A DNA stretch of 64,000 nucleotides, taken from assembly GCF_011305535.1 (NCBI RefSeq), contig NZ_CP049905.1, positions 4,896,001-4,960,000 on the forward strand, in the 5' to 3' direction. Under the pieces are notes generated by a model. The model was not told the origin of the DNA, ran no database searches, and saw only the letters and a list, made by a program, of their open reading frames with translations. The stretch comes from Diaphorobacter sp. HDW4B (lineage in GTDB: Bacteria; Pseudomonadota; Gammaproteobacteria; Burkholderiales; Burkholderiaceae_C). Positions 20,599-29,172 of this stretch are shown piece after piece. The translations under genes were made by a program, and so were the position numbers. Numbering within the stretch: the stretch's first letter is position 1; every line of letters begins with the position of its first letter.

Positions 20599-21477
20599 TC
20601 AATCCGAATCGCGGCGGATGGCCTTGAAGAACGAACTGACCAACAGGCTCTCGCGGCGCTCGTTCATGCAATACACATAGGTCGCAGTGTGCGCGGGGCT
20701 GCCGTCGATCCGGAACACGCGGAAGTGGGTATCCGCGATGTACTCCGCCTCGGACACTGCGCCGATTCCCAGACCACGCGCCACGGCCTCGCGGATGGCT
20801 TCCCGGCTGCCGATCTCCAGGTCGGTACGCGGCTTCACGCCTTGCTGCTGCAGCGCATCTTCGAGCGCGCGGCGAGTGGTCGAGCCTGCCTCGCGCATCA
20901 ACAACTGCTCGCCATGCAAGGCCGTCAACGGTATTGAGCTGGCTCTGGCGTGCTTCTTCGCGAACGGGTGCTCGCGGTGCACGAACAGAATGATGGCGTG
21001 CCGCGCATATTCCTGCGCGAACAGTTCTGCGCGCTCATACAGCCCGGCCAGCACGGCCACGTCGGTGTCGTAGCGTTCCAGATCGGCCAGCACTTGCTGC
21101 GAGTTGCCCATGCGGATGGACAACTGCATGCCGGGATGGCGCGCACGGTAGGCCGCAACCATCTCCACCACATGAAACGGGCCAACCGCGCCGATCTTCA
21201 ACTCGCCCTGATGCAGCAGCCCTGAATCGCGCAACAGGTACTCGGCCTCGGCCTCCAGCGCCAGCAGTTTCTGCGCGATCGGCAGCAGCTTGGCTCCCGC
21301 GCCGGTCAGCGTCATGCGGTAGCCGCGCCGGTGAAAAAGCTCGATGCGGCTTTGGCGTTCCAGCGTGCTGATCTGGCTGGAGATGGTGGGCTGGCTCAGA
21401 TCGAGAGCCCGCGCGGCAGCGCTCAGCGAGCCGTGGTGGGCCACTGCGGCGAAGGCGCGAAAGCGGGCGTTGCTCAT
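20599..21477 (-). CDS. LysR-family regulator, probably of the phosphonate genes
   Basis: A 292-residue LysR-type regulator with an N-terminal winged HTH (FAAVAHHGSLSAAARALDLSQPTISSQISTLE) and a periplasmic-binding-like effector domain. It is divergent from phnD with a 145-bp promoter region that holds a 7+7-bp palindrome (21537-21557). This arrangement is typical for a LysR activator of the adjacent operon, so control of phosphonate or 2-aminoethylphosphonate use is inferred. The family is certain; the regulon is from context only. Confidence 0.85.
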   Translation of the reverse strand: MSNARFRAFAAVAHHGSLSAAARALDLSQPTISSQISTLERQSRIELFHRRGYRMTLTGAGAKLLPIAQKLLALEAEAEYLLRDSGLLHQGELKIGAVGPFHVVEMVAAYRARHPGMQLSIRMGNSQQVLADLERYDTDVAVLAGLYERAELFAQEYARHAIILFVHREHPFAKKHARASSIPLTALHGEQLLMREAGSTTRRALEDALQQQGVKPRTDLEIGSREAIREAVARGLGIGAVSEAEYIADTHFRVFRIDGSPAHTATYVYCMNERRESLLVSSFFKAIRRDSD

Positions 21478-21536
21478 GTCGCGTGGTTCATCTCAAGGTT
21501 TGATCTATGGAAGCTGTTCAATCTGATTGTGAAGCT

Positions 21537-21557
21537 TTCATATGGCAGAAATATGAA
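21537..21557. promoter_or_regulatory. Palindromic candidate operator between the LysR gene and phnD
   Basis: Arms TTCATAT (21537-21543) and ATATGAA (21551-21557) are perfect inverted repeats with a 7-bp spacer. A dyad of this size in a divergent LysR promoter region is the expected binding site form. Confidence 0.5.
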
Positions 21558-21631
21558 CTCCCTAGCATTCCCTCATCGCGCTGTAAAAGCATCGCAGCGA
21601 CGGACAAACACCAACCCAAGGAATGCTGGAA

Positions 21632-22522
21632 ATGAACAAGACGATGAACCGCAAGACCTGGCTGAAACATGCCGCTGCCGCCACGCTGCTGGCCTGCACC
21701 GCCGGCATGATCAACACCGCAGCGGCGCAGAGCAAGGAGCTGCGCGTGGGCCTGATTCCGTCGGAAGACGCGCAAGCCATGATCCGCGCGAGTCAGCAGG
21801 TGATGGACCAGTTGGCCGCGAAGACCGGCATGAAGGTCAGGCCCTTCGTCGCCAACGACTACAACGGCGTGATCGAGGCGCTGCGTTCCAACAAGATCGA
21901 CATTGCTTACCTTGGCCCGTTCTCCTATGTGCTCGCAAGCCAGATCGCCAATGCCGAAGCGTTTGCGGTGGCGGTGACCAAGAAGACCGGCAAGAGTGCC
22001 TATCACAGCGTCGTCATCAGCCGCAAAGGCTCGGGCATTGACAGCGTCGCCAAGCTGAAGGGCCACTCGTTCGCGTTCGTCGATCCGACATCGGCCTCGG
22101 GTCATCTGTTTCCAAAGTCCGGGTTGATGGGCGAGGGCTTCGATGCGGACAAGGGCTTTTCGCGCGTGATCTTCTCCGGTTCGCACGATGCCAGCATCAT
22201 GGCCGTTGCCAACAACAAGGTGGATGCGGCCTCGGTGGCCGATCGCATTCTGGAATCGGCCATCGCCAAGGGTCTCGTGAAGGCCGACGATTTCAGCATC
22301 GTCTGGCGCTCGCAGCCCATCCCCGAATCGCCGATGGTGTGGCGCAAGAATCTGGATGCCGACACCAAGCAGAAAGTGGCCGCAGCACTGGCCGATGTGA
22401 AGGATCTGCCCTGGGGCGATCAAGGTGTGCTCAACGGCTTTGCGCCCACCAACGACGCGGCTTACGACGTGGTGCGCCAGACCGCCAAGGTGCTCAAGCT
22501 CGATCTGGGAAGCATGAAATGA
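21632..22522 (+). CDS. phnD: Phosphonate ABC transporter substrate-binding protein
   Basis: PhnD is the periplasmic binding protein that captures phosphonates for PhnCE. The precursor (~296 residues) has a signal peptide (MNRKTWLKHAAAATLLACTA, ending near NTAAAQS) and the family segments VGLIPSEDAQAM, RSNKIDIAYLGPFSYVLA and FVDPTSASGHLFP, which form the phosphonate pocket. I prefer the second of two close ATGs because AAGGA lies 8 bases before it. Its stop overlaps the phnC start (ATGA), so phnD-phnC are coupled. Confidence 0.93.
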   Translation: MNKTMNRKTWLKHAAAATLLACTAGMINTAAAQSKELRVGLIPSEDAQAMIRASQQVMDQLAAKTGMKVRPFVANDYNGVIEALRSNKIDIAYLGPFSYVLASQIANAEAFAVAVTKKTGKSAYHSVVISRKGSGIDSVAKLKGHSFAFVDPTSASGHLFPKSGLMGEGFDADKGFSRVIFSGSHDASIMAVANNKVDAASVADRILESAIAKGLVKADDFSIVWRSQPIPESPMVWRKNLDADTKQKVAAALADVKDLPWGDQGVLNGFAPTNDAAYDVVRQTAKVLKLDLGSMK

Positions 22523-23331
22523 TCAGCATCCGCAACCTCAAGAAAAGCTACGGCAGCAATCATGTGCTGCATGGCATCGACCTCGATGTGCGCGCGGGCG
22601 AATTCGTGGTGATGCTGGGCCTGTCGGGCGCTGGAAAGTCCACGCTGCTGCGCTGCATGAACGGTCTGGTCAAGCCCGACAGCGGCAGCCTGACGGTGGG
22701 CGGCATCGACATATGTCGCAAGCATTCGCGCCGCGAACTCGCGCAGCAGGCGGCGATGGTGTTCCAGCATCACAATCTGGTGCCGCGTCTTTCGGTGCGC
22801 AAGAACGTGCTGACCGGCCGCTTGGGACAACTGGGAACGTTGGCCTCCATCGCGCAGTTTTTCCGTGCCAGCGACCTGCAACTGGCCGATGCATGCCTGC
22901 AGCGTGTGGGCCTGCTGCACAAGGCGGATGCGCGCACCGATGCGTTGTCGGGCGGGCAGATGCAGCGCGTGGGAATCGCACGCGCACTGGCGCAAAGTCC
23001 CAAGGTGATTCTGGCCGACGAGCCGGTGGCCAGCCTCGATCCCAAGACCGCCACCAGCGTGCTGCAATACCTGCGCGAAGCCACGCGCGAGCTGGGCATT
23101 GCGGTGGTCTGCAATCTGCATCAGGTGGAATACGCACGCGAGTTCGGGGACCGCGTGGTCGGCCTGTCGCAAGGCCGCATGGTGTTCGATGGCGGGCCCG
23201 ATGAACTGGACGATGCCGCGCTGCAGGCCATCTACCACCAACCCACGGAAGCGGCAGTGTCATCGATGCACGCAGCAGAGCAGGGCGGACGTTGGCTCAA
23301 GCCACTCGCTGCCACGGCAGGAGCCATGTGA
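22519..23331 (+). CDS. phnC: Phosphonate ABC transporter ATPase
   Basis: PhnC drives phosphonate uptake. The 270-residue protein shows Walker A GLSGAGKST, the Q-loop in MVFQHHNL, the ABC signature LSGGQMQRVGIARAL, Walker B VILADEPVASLD and the switch His in CNLHQVEYA. The gene starts at the ATGA overlap with phnD and its stop overlaps the phnE start by one base. A ~25-residue tail follows the ATPase domain. Confidence 0.95.
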   Translation: MISIRNLKKSYGSNHVLHGIDLDVRAGEFVVMLGLSGAGKSTLLRCMNGLVKPDSGSLTVGGIDICRKHSRRELAQQAAMVFQHHNLVPRLSVRKNVLTGRLGQLGTLASIAQFFRASDLQLADACLQRVGLLHKADARTDALSGGQMQRVGIARALAQSPKVILADEPVASLDPKTATSVLQYLREATRELGIAVVCNLHQVEYAREFGDRVVGLSQGRMVFDGGPDELDDAALQAIYHQPTEAAVSSMHAAEQGGRWLKPLAATAGAM

Positions 23332-24179
23332 TGAACGCCACCCACATTCAACAAGGCCGACAAGGTCAAGAGGGCTGGCGCTGGACGGCACCTCGTCCGC
23401 AATCGCACACTGGCTGGATTGGCACCGCCTTCGCGGTGCTGATGGTCGTCGTCGTGCTGCACTGGAGTGCGAGCGGCGCGCAGATGAGCTGGGGCGAACT
23501 GGCCAATGGCCTGCCGCAGATTGCCGATTTCGCGGCCCGCTCGTTCCCGCCCGATTGGAGCGTGTTGCCGCGCCTGTGGGCACCGGCGCTGGAGACGGTT
23601 CAGATCGCCATCTGGGGCACGCTGCTGAGCGTGATTCTCGCGCTGCCGCTGTCCTTCATCGCGGCAAGCAATCTGCACAGCTGGCATTGGCTGCGCCGCA
23701 TCACGCGCCAGTTTCTGAACGTGGTGCGCAGCATCAACGAGCTGATTCTGGCGCTGGTGTTCGTGTCTGCCGTCGGCCTCGGGCCATTCCCCGGCGTGCT
23801 GGCACTGGCGCTGCATGGCATGGGCATGCTGGGCAAGTTCTTTGCCGAGAACATCGAAGAAATCGACAACGGCCCGCTCGAAGCCTTGCGCAGTGCGGGC
23901 GCGTCGCAACTGCAAGTCATCGTGTTCGGCGTGGTCCCGCAAGCCATCACTGCATGGATCGGCGTGGTGCTGTATCGCTTCGAGGTCAACCTGCGCTCTG
24001 CGACCGTGCTGGGCATGGTGGGCGCGGGCGGGTTGGGGTTCGAGTTGGTCAGCAGCCTCAAGCTGTTCCGCTATCAGGAGACCGCCACCTGCATCGTCGT
24101 CATCACGGTGATGGTGATTGCAGCCGACATGGTCTCGAACCTTCTGCGTCAGCGCATTCAGCGCGGCGCGCATCACTGA
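23331..24179 (+). CDS. phnE: Phosphonate ABC transporter permease
   Basis: PhnE is the inner-membrane permease; it dimerises and is driven by PhnC. The 282-residue protein has about six hydrophobic segments and the BPD permease EAA-type loop EALRSAGASQLQVIVFGVVPQA, where it contacts the ATPase. The start ATG shares a base with the phnC stop (TGATG). Only one permease gene is present, as in many PhnCDE systems. Confidence 0.94.
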   Translation: MNATHIQQGRQGQEGWRWTAPRPQSHTGWIGTAFAVLMVVVVLHWSASGAQMSWGELANGLPQIADFAARSFPPDWSVLPRLWAPALETVQIAIWGTLLSVILALPLSFIAASNLHSWHWLRRITRQFLNVVRSINELILALVFVSAVGLGPFPGVLALALHGMGMLGKFFAENIEEIDNGPLEALRSAGASQLQVIVFGVVPQAITAWIGVVLYRFEVNLRSATVLGMVGAGGLGFELVSSLKLFRYQETATCIVVITVMVIAADMVSNLLRQRIQRGAHH

Positions 24180-24216
24180 AGCCTCTTTTTGAATTTCACT
24201 GCAAGGTCATTTTCTC

Positions 24217-25305
24217 GTGCGTAGTTTCCACAACCCCGTCGCCATCCATTGCGGAGCCAATTCGTTGGAGCGCTTGCCGCAACTGCTCGCAGGTCGTCGC
24301 TGCCTGCTGGTGACTTTTCCCGAAGCAGAGTCGCTTGGCATCATCGGGCGAGTGCGCTCCCTGCTGGACGCGCAGCTTGCAGGCGTGATCGACAGCATCT
24401 CGCCCAACCCCGATGTGCAATGGCTTGCGCCGCTGTACGACCAGGTCCATCGTGATCACGCCGACGTGCCCTGCATCGTCGCACTCGGTGGAGGCAGCAG
24501 CATCGACAGCGCCAAGGCGCTGATGTGCGCCACACCGAATGGACGTTTTGAAGAGTTGCTGGCGGCGTTGGAAACCGGCACGCAGTTGCCACCCGCAGCA
24601 CACAAGGCGCTGATCGCCATCCCCACCACCGCCGGCACGGGCAGCGAGGTCACGCCGTGGGCGACGATCTGGGATCAGGCCGCCGGTAAAAAGCATTCGC
24701 TGCACCAGCCATGGACCTGGCCCGAAGCCGCGATCATCGACGCCGCGCTCATGACCAGCCTGCCCGCAGGTGCCACGCTCGCGTCGGGGCTGGATGCGCT
24801 CTCGCATGCGCTGGAGTCGATCTGGAACGTGAACCGCAACCCCGTGTCTTTGGCGCTGGCGCAGCAGTCTGCGCGCCGCACCATGGCCTGTCTCCCGGCG
24901 CTCATGAAGGACCTTGGCAATCTGCAACTGCGCAATGCGATGGCCGAAGCGGCCTTGCTGGCCGGGCTGGCGTTCTCGAACACCAAGACGGCGCTGGCGC
25001 ATTCGCTCTCCTACGACATCACCTTGCAGCATGGCGTGGCGCATGGCATCGCGTGTTCGTTCAGCCTGCCGCTGGTGCTGGACATGGCGCTGGGCGCAGA
25101 CGACGAAACCGACGCAGCGTTGCTCTCCATCTTCGATGCGGCCACTGCGCAAGCTGCCGTTCAGCGCCTGCGTGACTTTTTGCAAGGCCTTGGCGTCGCG
25201 ACCGACCCAACGCATTACGGCGTGGCCGAGAGCGACTGGAGCGCCATGGTGCAAGCCGCAGCGCAAGGTCCACGCGGGCGCAACTTCATTCGTCAGATGG
25301 CGTGA
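24217..25305 (+). CDS. Phosphonate-associated iron-containing alcohol dehydrogenase
   Basis: A 362-residue group III (Fe-dependent) alcohol dehydrogenase with the NAD-binding ALGGGSSIDSAKAL, IPTTAGTGSEVTPWA and the metal-ligand region containing SHALESIW and HGVAHGIACS. A subfamily of these enzymes is known from phosphonate gene clusters and is thought to act on phosphonoacetaldehyde or hydroxyethylphosphonate. Its position between phnE and phnX supports this; the substrate is not proven here. The start is a GTG at 24217 after GCAAGG. Confidence 0.85.
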   Translation: MRSFHNPVAIHCGANSLERLPQLLAGRRCLLVTFPEAESLGIIGRVRSLLDAQLAGVIDSISPNPDVQWLAPLYDQVHRDHADVPCIVALGGGSSIDSAKALMCATPNGRFEELLAALETGTQLPPAAHKALIAIPTTAGTGSEVTPWATIWDQAAGKKHSLHQPWTWPEAAIIDAALMTSLPAGATLASGLDALSHALESIWNVNRNPVSLALAQQSARRTMACLPALMKDLGNLQLRNAMAEAALLAGLAFSNTKTALAHSLSYDITLQHGVAHGIACSFSLPLVLDMALGADDETDAALLSIFDAATAQAAVQRLRDFLQGLGVATDPTHYGVAESDWSAMVQAAAQGPRGRNFIRQMA

Positions 25306-25346
25306 TTCGCCGTTTTTCTTTCCTTATTTTTCCTTATCTGCACATC

Positions 25347-26216
25347 ATGAACACCATCAACGACGCATTCACTCAGGCCTCCCAAGACGACGCGCTCCAG
25401 GCCGATCTCTCGCCGCTGCAAGCCGTCATTTTCGATTGGGCAGGAACGCTGGTGGACTTCGGCTCGCTCGCGCCCACGCAGATCTTTGTGGAAGCTTTTG
25501 CGACCTTTGGCATCACCATCACGCTGGCCGAGGCGCGCGGGCCGATGGGCCTGTCCAAGTGGCAGCACATTCATCAACTGCTGCAGGAAGAGTCGATCCG
25601 CGCGCAATGGCAGAACGCGTTCGGGCGCGCTCCGGGTGATTCGGATGTCGATGCCATCTACGCGCGCTTCATGCCCATGCAGATCGCCAAGGTGGGCGAG
25701 TTCTCCGCGCCCATCGACGGTGCGCCCGAGTTGCTGCAATGGCTGCGCGCACGCGGTCTCAAGGTCGGCTCGTGCTCGGGCTATCCACGTGAAGTGCTCA
25801 ACCAGTTGCTGCCGCAGGCCGCCGCGGCAGGGATTGCGCCCGACCATGTGGTTGCCGGTGACGAGATGGCGGCGGGTGGTCGCCCCGGCCCGTACATGGC
25901 GCTTGCGAATGTGCTGGCCTTGGGTATCAGCAACGTGCGCGCTTGCGTGAAAGTGGACGACACCGTACCGGGCATCGAGGAAGGACGCAACGCGGGCATG
26001 TGGACCGTGGGCCTGACGCTGTCCGGCAACGAAGTGGGCTACTCGCTGGCCGAATGGGCGAGTGCTCCCGCAGAGGAAATCGAGGCCCGCGTCGCCGCGG
26101 CCGAGGCCAAGCTGCACAAGGCTGGCGCGCATTTTGTGATTCGCAGCGTGAAGGATTTGCCGCAGGTCCTGACGCAGATTGCCGCAGCCATGCGTGAAGG
26201 GGTTCGCCCTGAATGA
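25347..26216 (+). CDS. phnX: Phosphonoacetaldehyde hydrolase (phosphonatase)
   Basis: PhnX cleaves phosphonoacetaldehyde to acetaldehyde and phosphate, breaking the C-P bond. The 289-residue HAD-superfamily protein shows the nucleophile Asp in VIFDWAGTLVD, the Schiff-base Lys in MGLSKWQH, the SCSGYPREV motif and the acidic metal motif KVDDTVPGIEEG. No strong Shine-Dalgarno is visible before the ATG at 25347, so coupling to the upstream gene is possible. The usual upstream partner phnW (2-AEP aminotransferase) is not in this window. A strong terminator follows. Confidence 0.93.
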   Translation: MNTINDAFTQASQDDALQADLSPLQAVIFDWAGTLVDFGSLAPTQIFVEAFATFGITITLAEARGPMGLSKWQHIHQLLQEESIRAQWQNAFGRAPGDSDVDAIYARFMPMQIAKVGEFSAPIDGAPELLQWLRARGLKVGSCSGYPREVLNQLLPQAAAAGIAPDHVVAGDEMAAGGRPGPYMALANVLALGISNVRACVKVDDTVPGIEEGRNAGMWTVGLTLSGNEVGYSLAEWASAPAEEIEARVAAAEAKLHKAGAHFVIRSVKDLPQVLTQIAAAMREGVRPE

Positions 26217-26291
26217 GTGACTGATGGCGATGGCCGGGTGAACGGCAGGACGCCTTTGCGGCGGTTTATTTGACCGCCAATTTTGATATCA

Positions 26292-26319
26292 ACGGAGCCT
26301 TTGGCTCCGTTTTGTTTTT
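26292..26319 (+). terminator. Strong intrinsic terminator closing the phn operon
   Basis: A perfect 8-bp stem ACGGAGCC (26292-26299) / GGCTCCGT (26303-26310) with a 3-base loop is followed by TTTGTTTTT. It lies 75 bp after phnX. Confidence 0.9.
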
Positions 26320-26511
26320 GGGGAGATATTGGAGGTGTGATTAATGCGTGGGTTGGAGTGCATTGGATCGCATGTGATTTTTTTACCGAAGTCCATGCAG
26401 TAACTGGATTTTGGATATGGGCAGTGTGTGGCTTGCAAATGACTTCGATAAGAAATTGAATTGAATCTCGCGAGATGAATGTAATTAATATTCAACCGTG
26501 CTGCATGGAAT
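26320..26511. other. AT-rich non-coding stretch between the phn terminator and the IS5 element
   Basis: About 190 bp, much more AT-rich than its surroundings. I see no open frame with a ribosome-binding site and no structured RNA. It ends abruptly at the IS terminal repeat, without a matching target duplication on the other side. Confidence 0.5.
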
Positions 26512-27783
26512 GGGAACCTCTCACAACCGGCGATTCCCCAGTCGCCCACTCCGCATGGCGAGCAGATTGCTCATTGACTGGTTTGTTCAACGCAGATTTG
26601 GGTCATTTCGGGCCCATTGCGCCCCCGACTCTCAGGCCTTCGCCGTTTGCAGGCGCACCGGTCTCTTTGAGCTCGCTGTTTTGAAGAACGGATCGACCTT
26701 GTTTTCAAGGAACGACGCCAGGCGCTTCAAGTTGTAGCACGCAACCATCATCGTCATGACCGTGGTGGCTCTGGTCTGTCCAATCGTGCGCACGAACTTG
26801 CCGCCCATGTGACGGATGCCTGCAAACACGTGCTCGACACGCGCACGTCGCTTGGCAATGCGTTGATTGCGTCGCTCCTGGCATTCGCTGAGCGGCTGCT
26901 TCGCTTTGGCTTTGCGCTGGATGCCATCTTTGAAGCCCAACACCTTGAGCATCTTGATGCGTTGAGCGCTCGGGTAGGCCTTGTCGGCATTGACCTCTTT
27001 GCCGGTGTTCTTCATATCCAGCACTTCATCGAAGTGATGGCCGTCGTGCTCGCTCGCTGTCCCCGTGGCCACGCCCCGGATGAAGCCGTGTTTGTGATCG
27101 ACGCTCACACTCAGCTTGTAGCCAAAGTAGCGCTTGCCGTGCTTCTTGGTGTGGGTGGCATCGATGTCTTTTTGCCGATCTTTGGCATCACCCCATTCAG
27201 GTCTTTGGCCGTTGGAGAGTTGCTCGCGTTCGCCCTTGTTCATGCGTTGGCGCGGTGCTGGCACCAAGGTCGCATCGATGGCCTGACCACCGCGCGCGAT
27301 GTAGCCATGACGATGCAATTGCTCGTCCACGCCATGCAGCAAAGCCGTGGCTCCATCCACGCCCAGGCGCTCGCCAAAGCGCCAGATGGTGTTGCGGTCC
27401 GGAACGTTCATCGAGTCTTGCAGCAAACAAAATCGCTGGTAGCTCATGCGGTCAAGCAGTTGATATTCCATCTGCTCGTCCGAGAGGTTGTAGAGCCTCT
27501 TCAGGACCATCACCCGTACCATGACCTCAGTGGGATAGGCCGGACGACCACCCTTGCGCCCATCACTGCGCTCGATGATTCCATCGACCAGACGGGCCAG
27601 CGCGGTGAAGTCGATGTGCTGCGCAATGACTTGCAGCGGATCGCCCACTTCATCGATCTTGCGCTTGCGGGAGGCTTCGGCGAACAGGTCGAACTTCAGG
27701 GCACTGCGGGGGGTGATCATGCTGCGAATTTACTGCATCAGATGACGTGAGTCAGCGACGTCGGGAGGTTTTGAGAGGTTCCC
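26512..27783 (-). mobile_element. IS5-family insertion sequence, copy 1 (1272 bp)
   Basis: Terminal inverted repeats begin GGGAACCTCTCA at both ends (26512 onward and, reversed, ending at 27783). The element holds a single transposase gene. The transposase product matches that of the copy at 51334-52605 over its whole length, in opposite orientation. The flanking 4-mers differ (GAAT left, GAGA right), so no target duplication remains. Confidence 0.92.
26632..27720 (-). CDS. IS5-family transposase (copy 1)
   Basis: A 362-residue DDE transposase of the IS5 group. The N-terminal part (KFDLFAEASRKRKIDEVGDPLQ) and the GGRPAYPTEVMVRVMVLKRLYNLSDEQMEYQL segment are typical. The catalytic acidic residues are in GQAIDATLVP, EVNADKAYPSA and RVEHVFAGIRHMGG. 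The gene appears intact and is identical in product to the copy at 51397. It reads toward the phn terminator. Confidence 0.94.
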   Translation of the reverse strand: MITPRSALKFDLFAEASRKRKIDEVGDPLQVIAQHIDFTALARLVDGIIERSDGRKGGRPAYPTEVMVRVMVLKRLYNLSDEQMEYQLLDRMSYQRFCLLQDSMNVPDRNTIWRFGERLGVDGATALLHGVDEQLHRHGYIARGGQAIDATLVPAPRQRMNKGEREQLSNGQRPEWGDAKDRQKDIDATHTKKHGKRYFGYKLSVSVDHKHGFIRGVATGTASEHDGHHFDEVLDMKNTGKEVNADKAYPSAQRIKMLKVLGFKDGIQRKAKAKQPLSECQERRNQRIAKRRARVEHVFAGIRHMGGKFVRTIGQTRATTVMTMMVACYNLKRLASFLENKVDPFFKTASSKRPVRLQTAKA

Positions 27784-27898
27784 GAGAGTACTGTCTGCGG
27801 CTTCGCGTCGCGCCTACGGCCCCATCTCATCATTGTGGCTGTGGGTTCGGAGGCCCGTAGGGCTGCGTAGCTGGATGTTTGAAGTCCGGGTTCCTCAA

Positions 27899-27926
27899 CG
27901 AAAAAACCGCGCCTCAGCGCGGTTTC
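27899..27926 (-). terminator. Intrinsic terminator after the aminotransferase gene
   Basis: A 9-bp stem AAACCGCGC (27904-27912) / GCGCGGTTT (27917-27925) with loop CTCA. On the minus strand it is followed by a T-run (the A-tract at 27901-27906). It lies 17 bp past the stop of the 27942 gene. Confidence 0.85.
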
Positions 27927-27941
27927 GTTTATTGGTGCTGC

Positions 27942-29117
27942 TTACAGCTTGCGCAGTCGCTCGATGGCGTCGCGCAGGGTTTCGTCCTTCTTGGCGAAGC
28001 AAAAGCGCACCACGCGTTGGTCAAATTTTTCGACATAGAAGGCCGAGAGTGGGATGGCTGCGACGCCGATTTCGCGGGTGAGCCATTGGCAGAAGTCGGC
28101 TTCGCTCAGGTCGCTGATGCCGGAGATGTCCACGCACTGGAAGTAGCTGCCCTGGCTTGGCAGCAGCTTGAAGCGCGAGTCCTTGAGGCCTTCGCGGAAG
28201 AGGTCGCGCTTGGCCTGGTAGAAGGCCGAGAGTTGCAGGTACGGCGCGGGGTCTTGCATGTATTCCGCGATGCCGTATTGCATGGGGGTGTTCACCGTGA
28301 AGACGTTGAACTGGTGCACCTTGCGGAATTCGGCGGTGAGGGCTGCGGGCGCGGCCACGGTGCCGATTTTCCAGCCGGTGACGTGGTAGGTCTTGCCGAA
28401 GCTCGAGACGATGAAGGCACGCGCGGCCAGGCCCGGAAAGCGGGCCGCGCTCTGGTGCTGCTGGCCGTCGAACACCATGTGCTCGTAGACCTCGTCGCTG
28501 ATCAGCAGGATGTCGGTGGGAGCGAGCAGCTCTTCGAGCTTGCGCATTTCCGCATCGGTCCAGATCGTGCCGCTGGGGTTGTGCGGCGAGTTGATGATCA
28601 GAAGGCGCGTGCGCGGCGTGATGGCGGCGGCGATCTTGTCGAAGTCCGGGCGGAAGGTGCCGGGCGTGAGCGGCACACGCACGACTTTGCCGCCTGCGGT
28701 TTCGATGTTCGGCACGTAGCTGTCGTAGCAGGGTTCGAGCACGATGGCTTCGTCGCCCGGCTGCACGCAGGCGAGCACGGCGGTGAGGATCGCCTGCGTT
28801 GCGCCTGCGGTCACCGTGATTTCGGTGTTCGCATCGTAGTGGCGGCTGTGCAGCGCCTGGTACTTCTGCGACATGGCTTCGCGCAGCACGGCCACGCCGG
28901 GCATGGGCGGGTACTGGTTGTGGCCTGCCCGCATGGCGTTGTTGACGGCATCGACCAGTTGGGGGTCGCACGCAAAGTCAGGAAAGCCCTGACCAAGGTT
29001 GACTGCCTTGTATTCGGTGGCGAGAGCCGACATCACGGTGAAGATCGTGGTGCCCACGTTGGGCAGGCGGCTCGGGAAGGTGGGGGTGCGCGGCGCGCTG
29101 TTTGTGCTTGTTGTCAT
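27942..29117 (-). CDS. PLP-dependent class I/II aminotransferase (methionine aminotransferase-like)
   Basis: A 391-residue fold-type I PLP enzyme. The N-terminal VNLGQGFPDFACDP, the INSPHNPSGTIW motif, DEVYEHMVFDG, and the lysine motif SFGKTYHVTGWKIG (Schiff-base Lys) are clear. The sequence resembles YbdL-type methionine or kynurenine-type aminotransferases; the precise substrate cannot be told. I use the ATG at 29117 rather than an upstream TTG. It lies 55 bp downstream of the cysB-like gene on the same strand and could be cotranscribed. Confidence 0.85.
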   Translation of the reverse strand: MTTSTNSAPRTPTFPSRLPNVGTTIFTVMSALATEYKAVNLGQGFPDFACDPQLVDAVNNAMRAGHNQYPPMPGVAVLREAMSQKYQALHSRHYDANTEITVTAGATQAILTAVLACVQPGDEAIVLEPCYDSYVPNIETAGGKVVRVPLTPGTFRPDFDKIAAAITPRTRLLIINSPHNPSGTIWTDAEMRKLEELLAPTDILLISDEVYEHMVFDGQQHQSAARFPGLAARAFIVSSFGKTYHVTGWKIGTVAAPAALTAEFRKVHQFNVFTVNTPMQYGIAEYMQDPAPYLQLSAFYQAKRDLFREGLKDSRFKLLPSQGSYFQCVDISGISDLSEADFCQWLTREIGVAAIPLSAFYVEKFDQRVVRFCFAKKDETLRDAIERLRKL

Positions 29118-29172
29118 GACGGGCAAATTCTAGACTTGCAGTGGGGCAGTCAAAGGTTCGGAGGTCGCAGGC

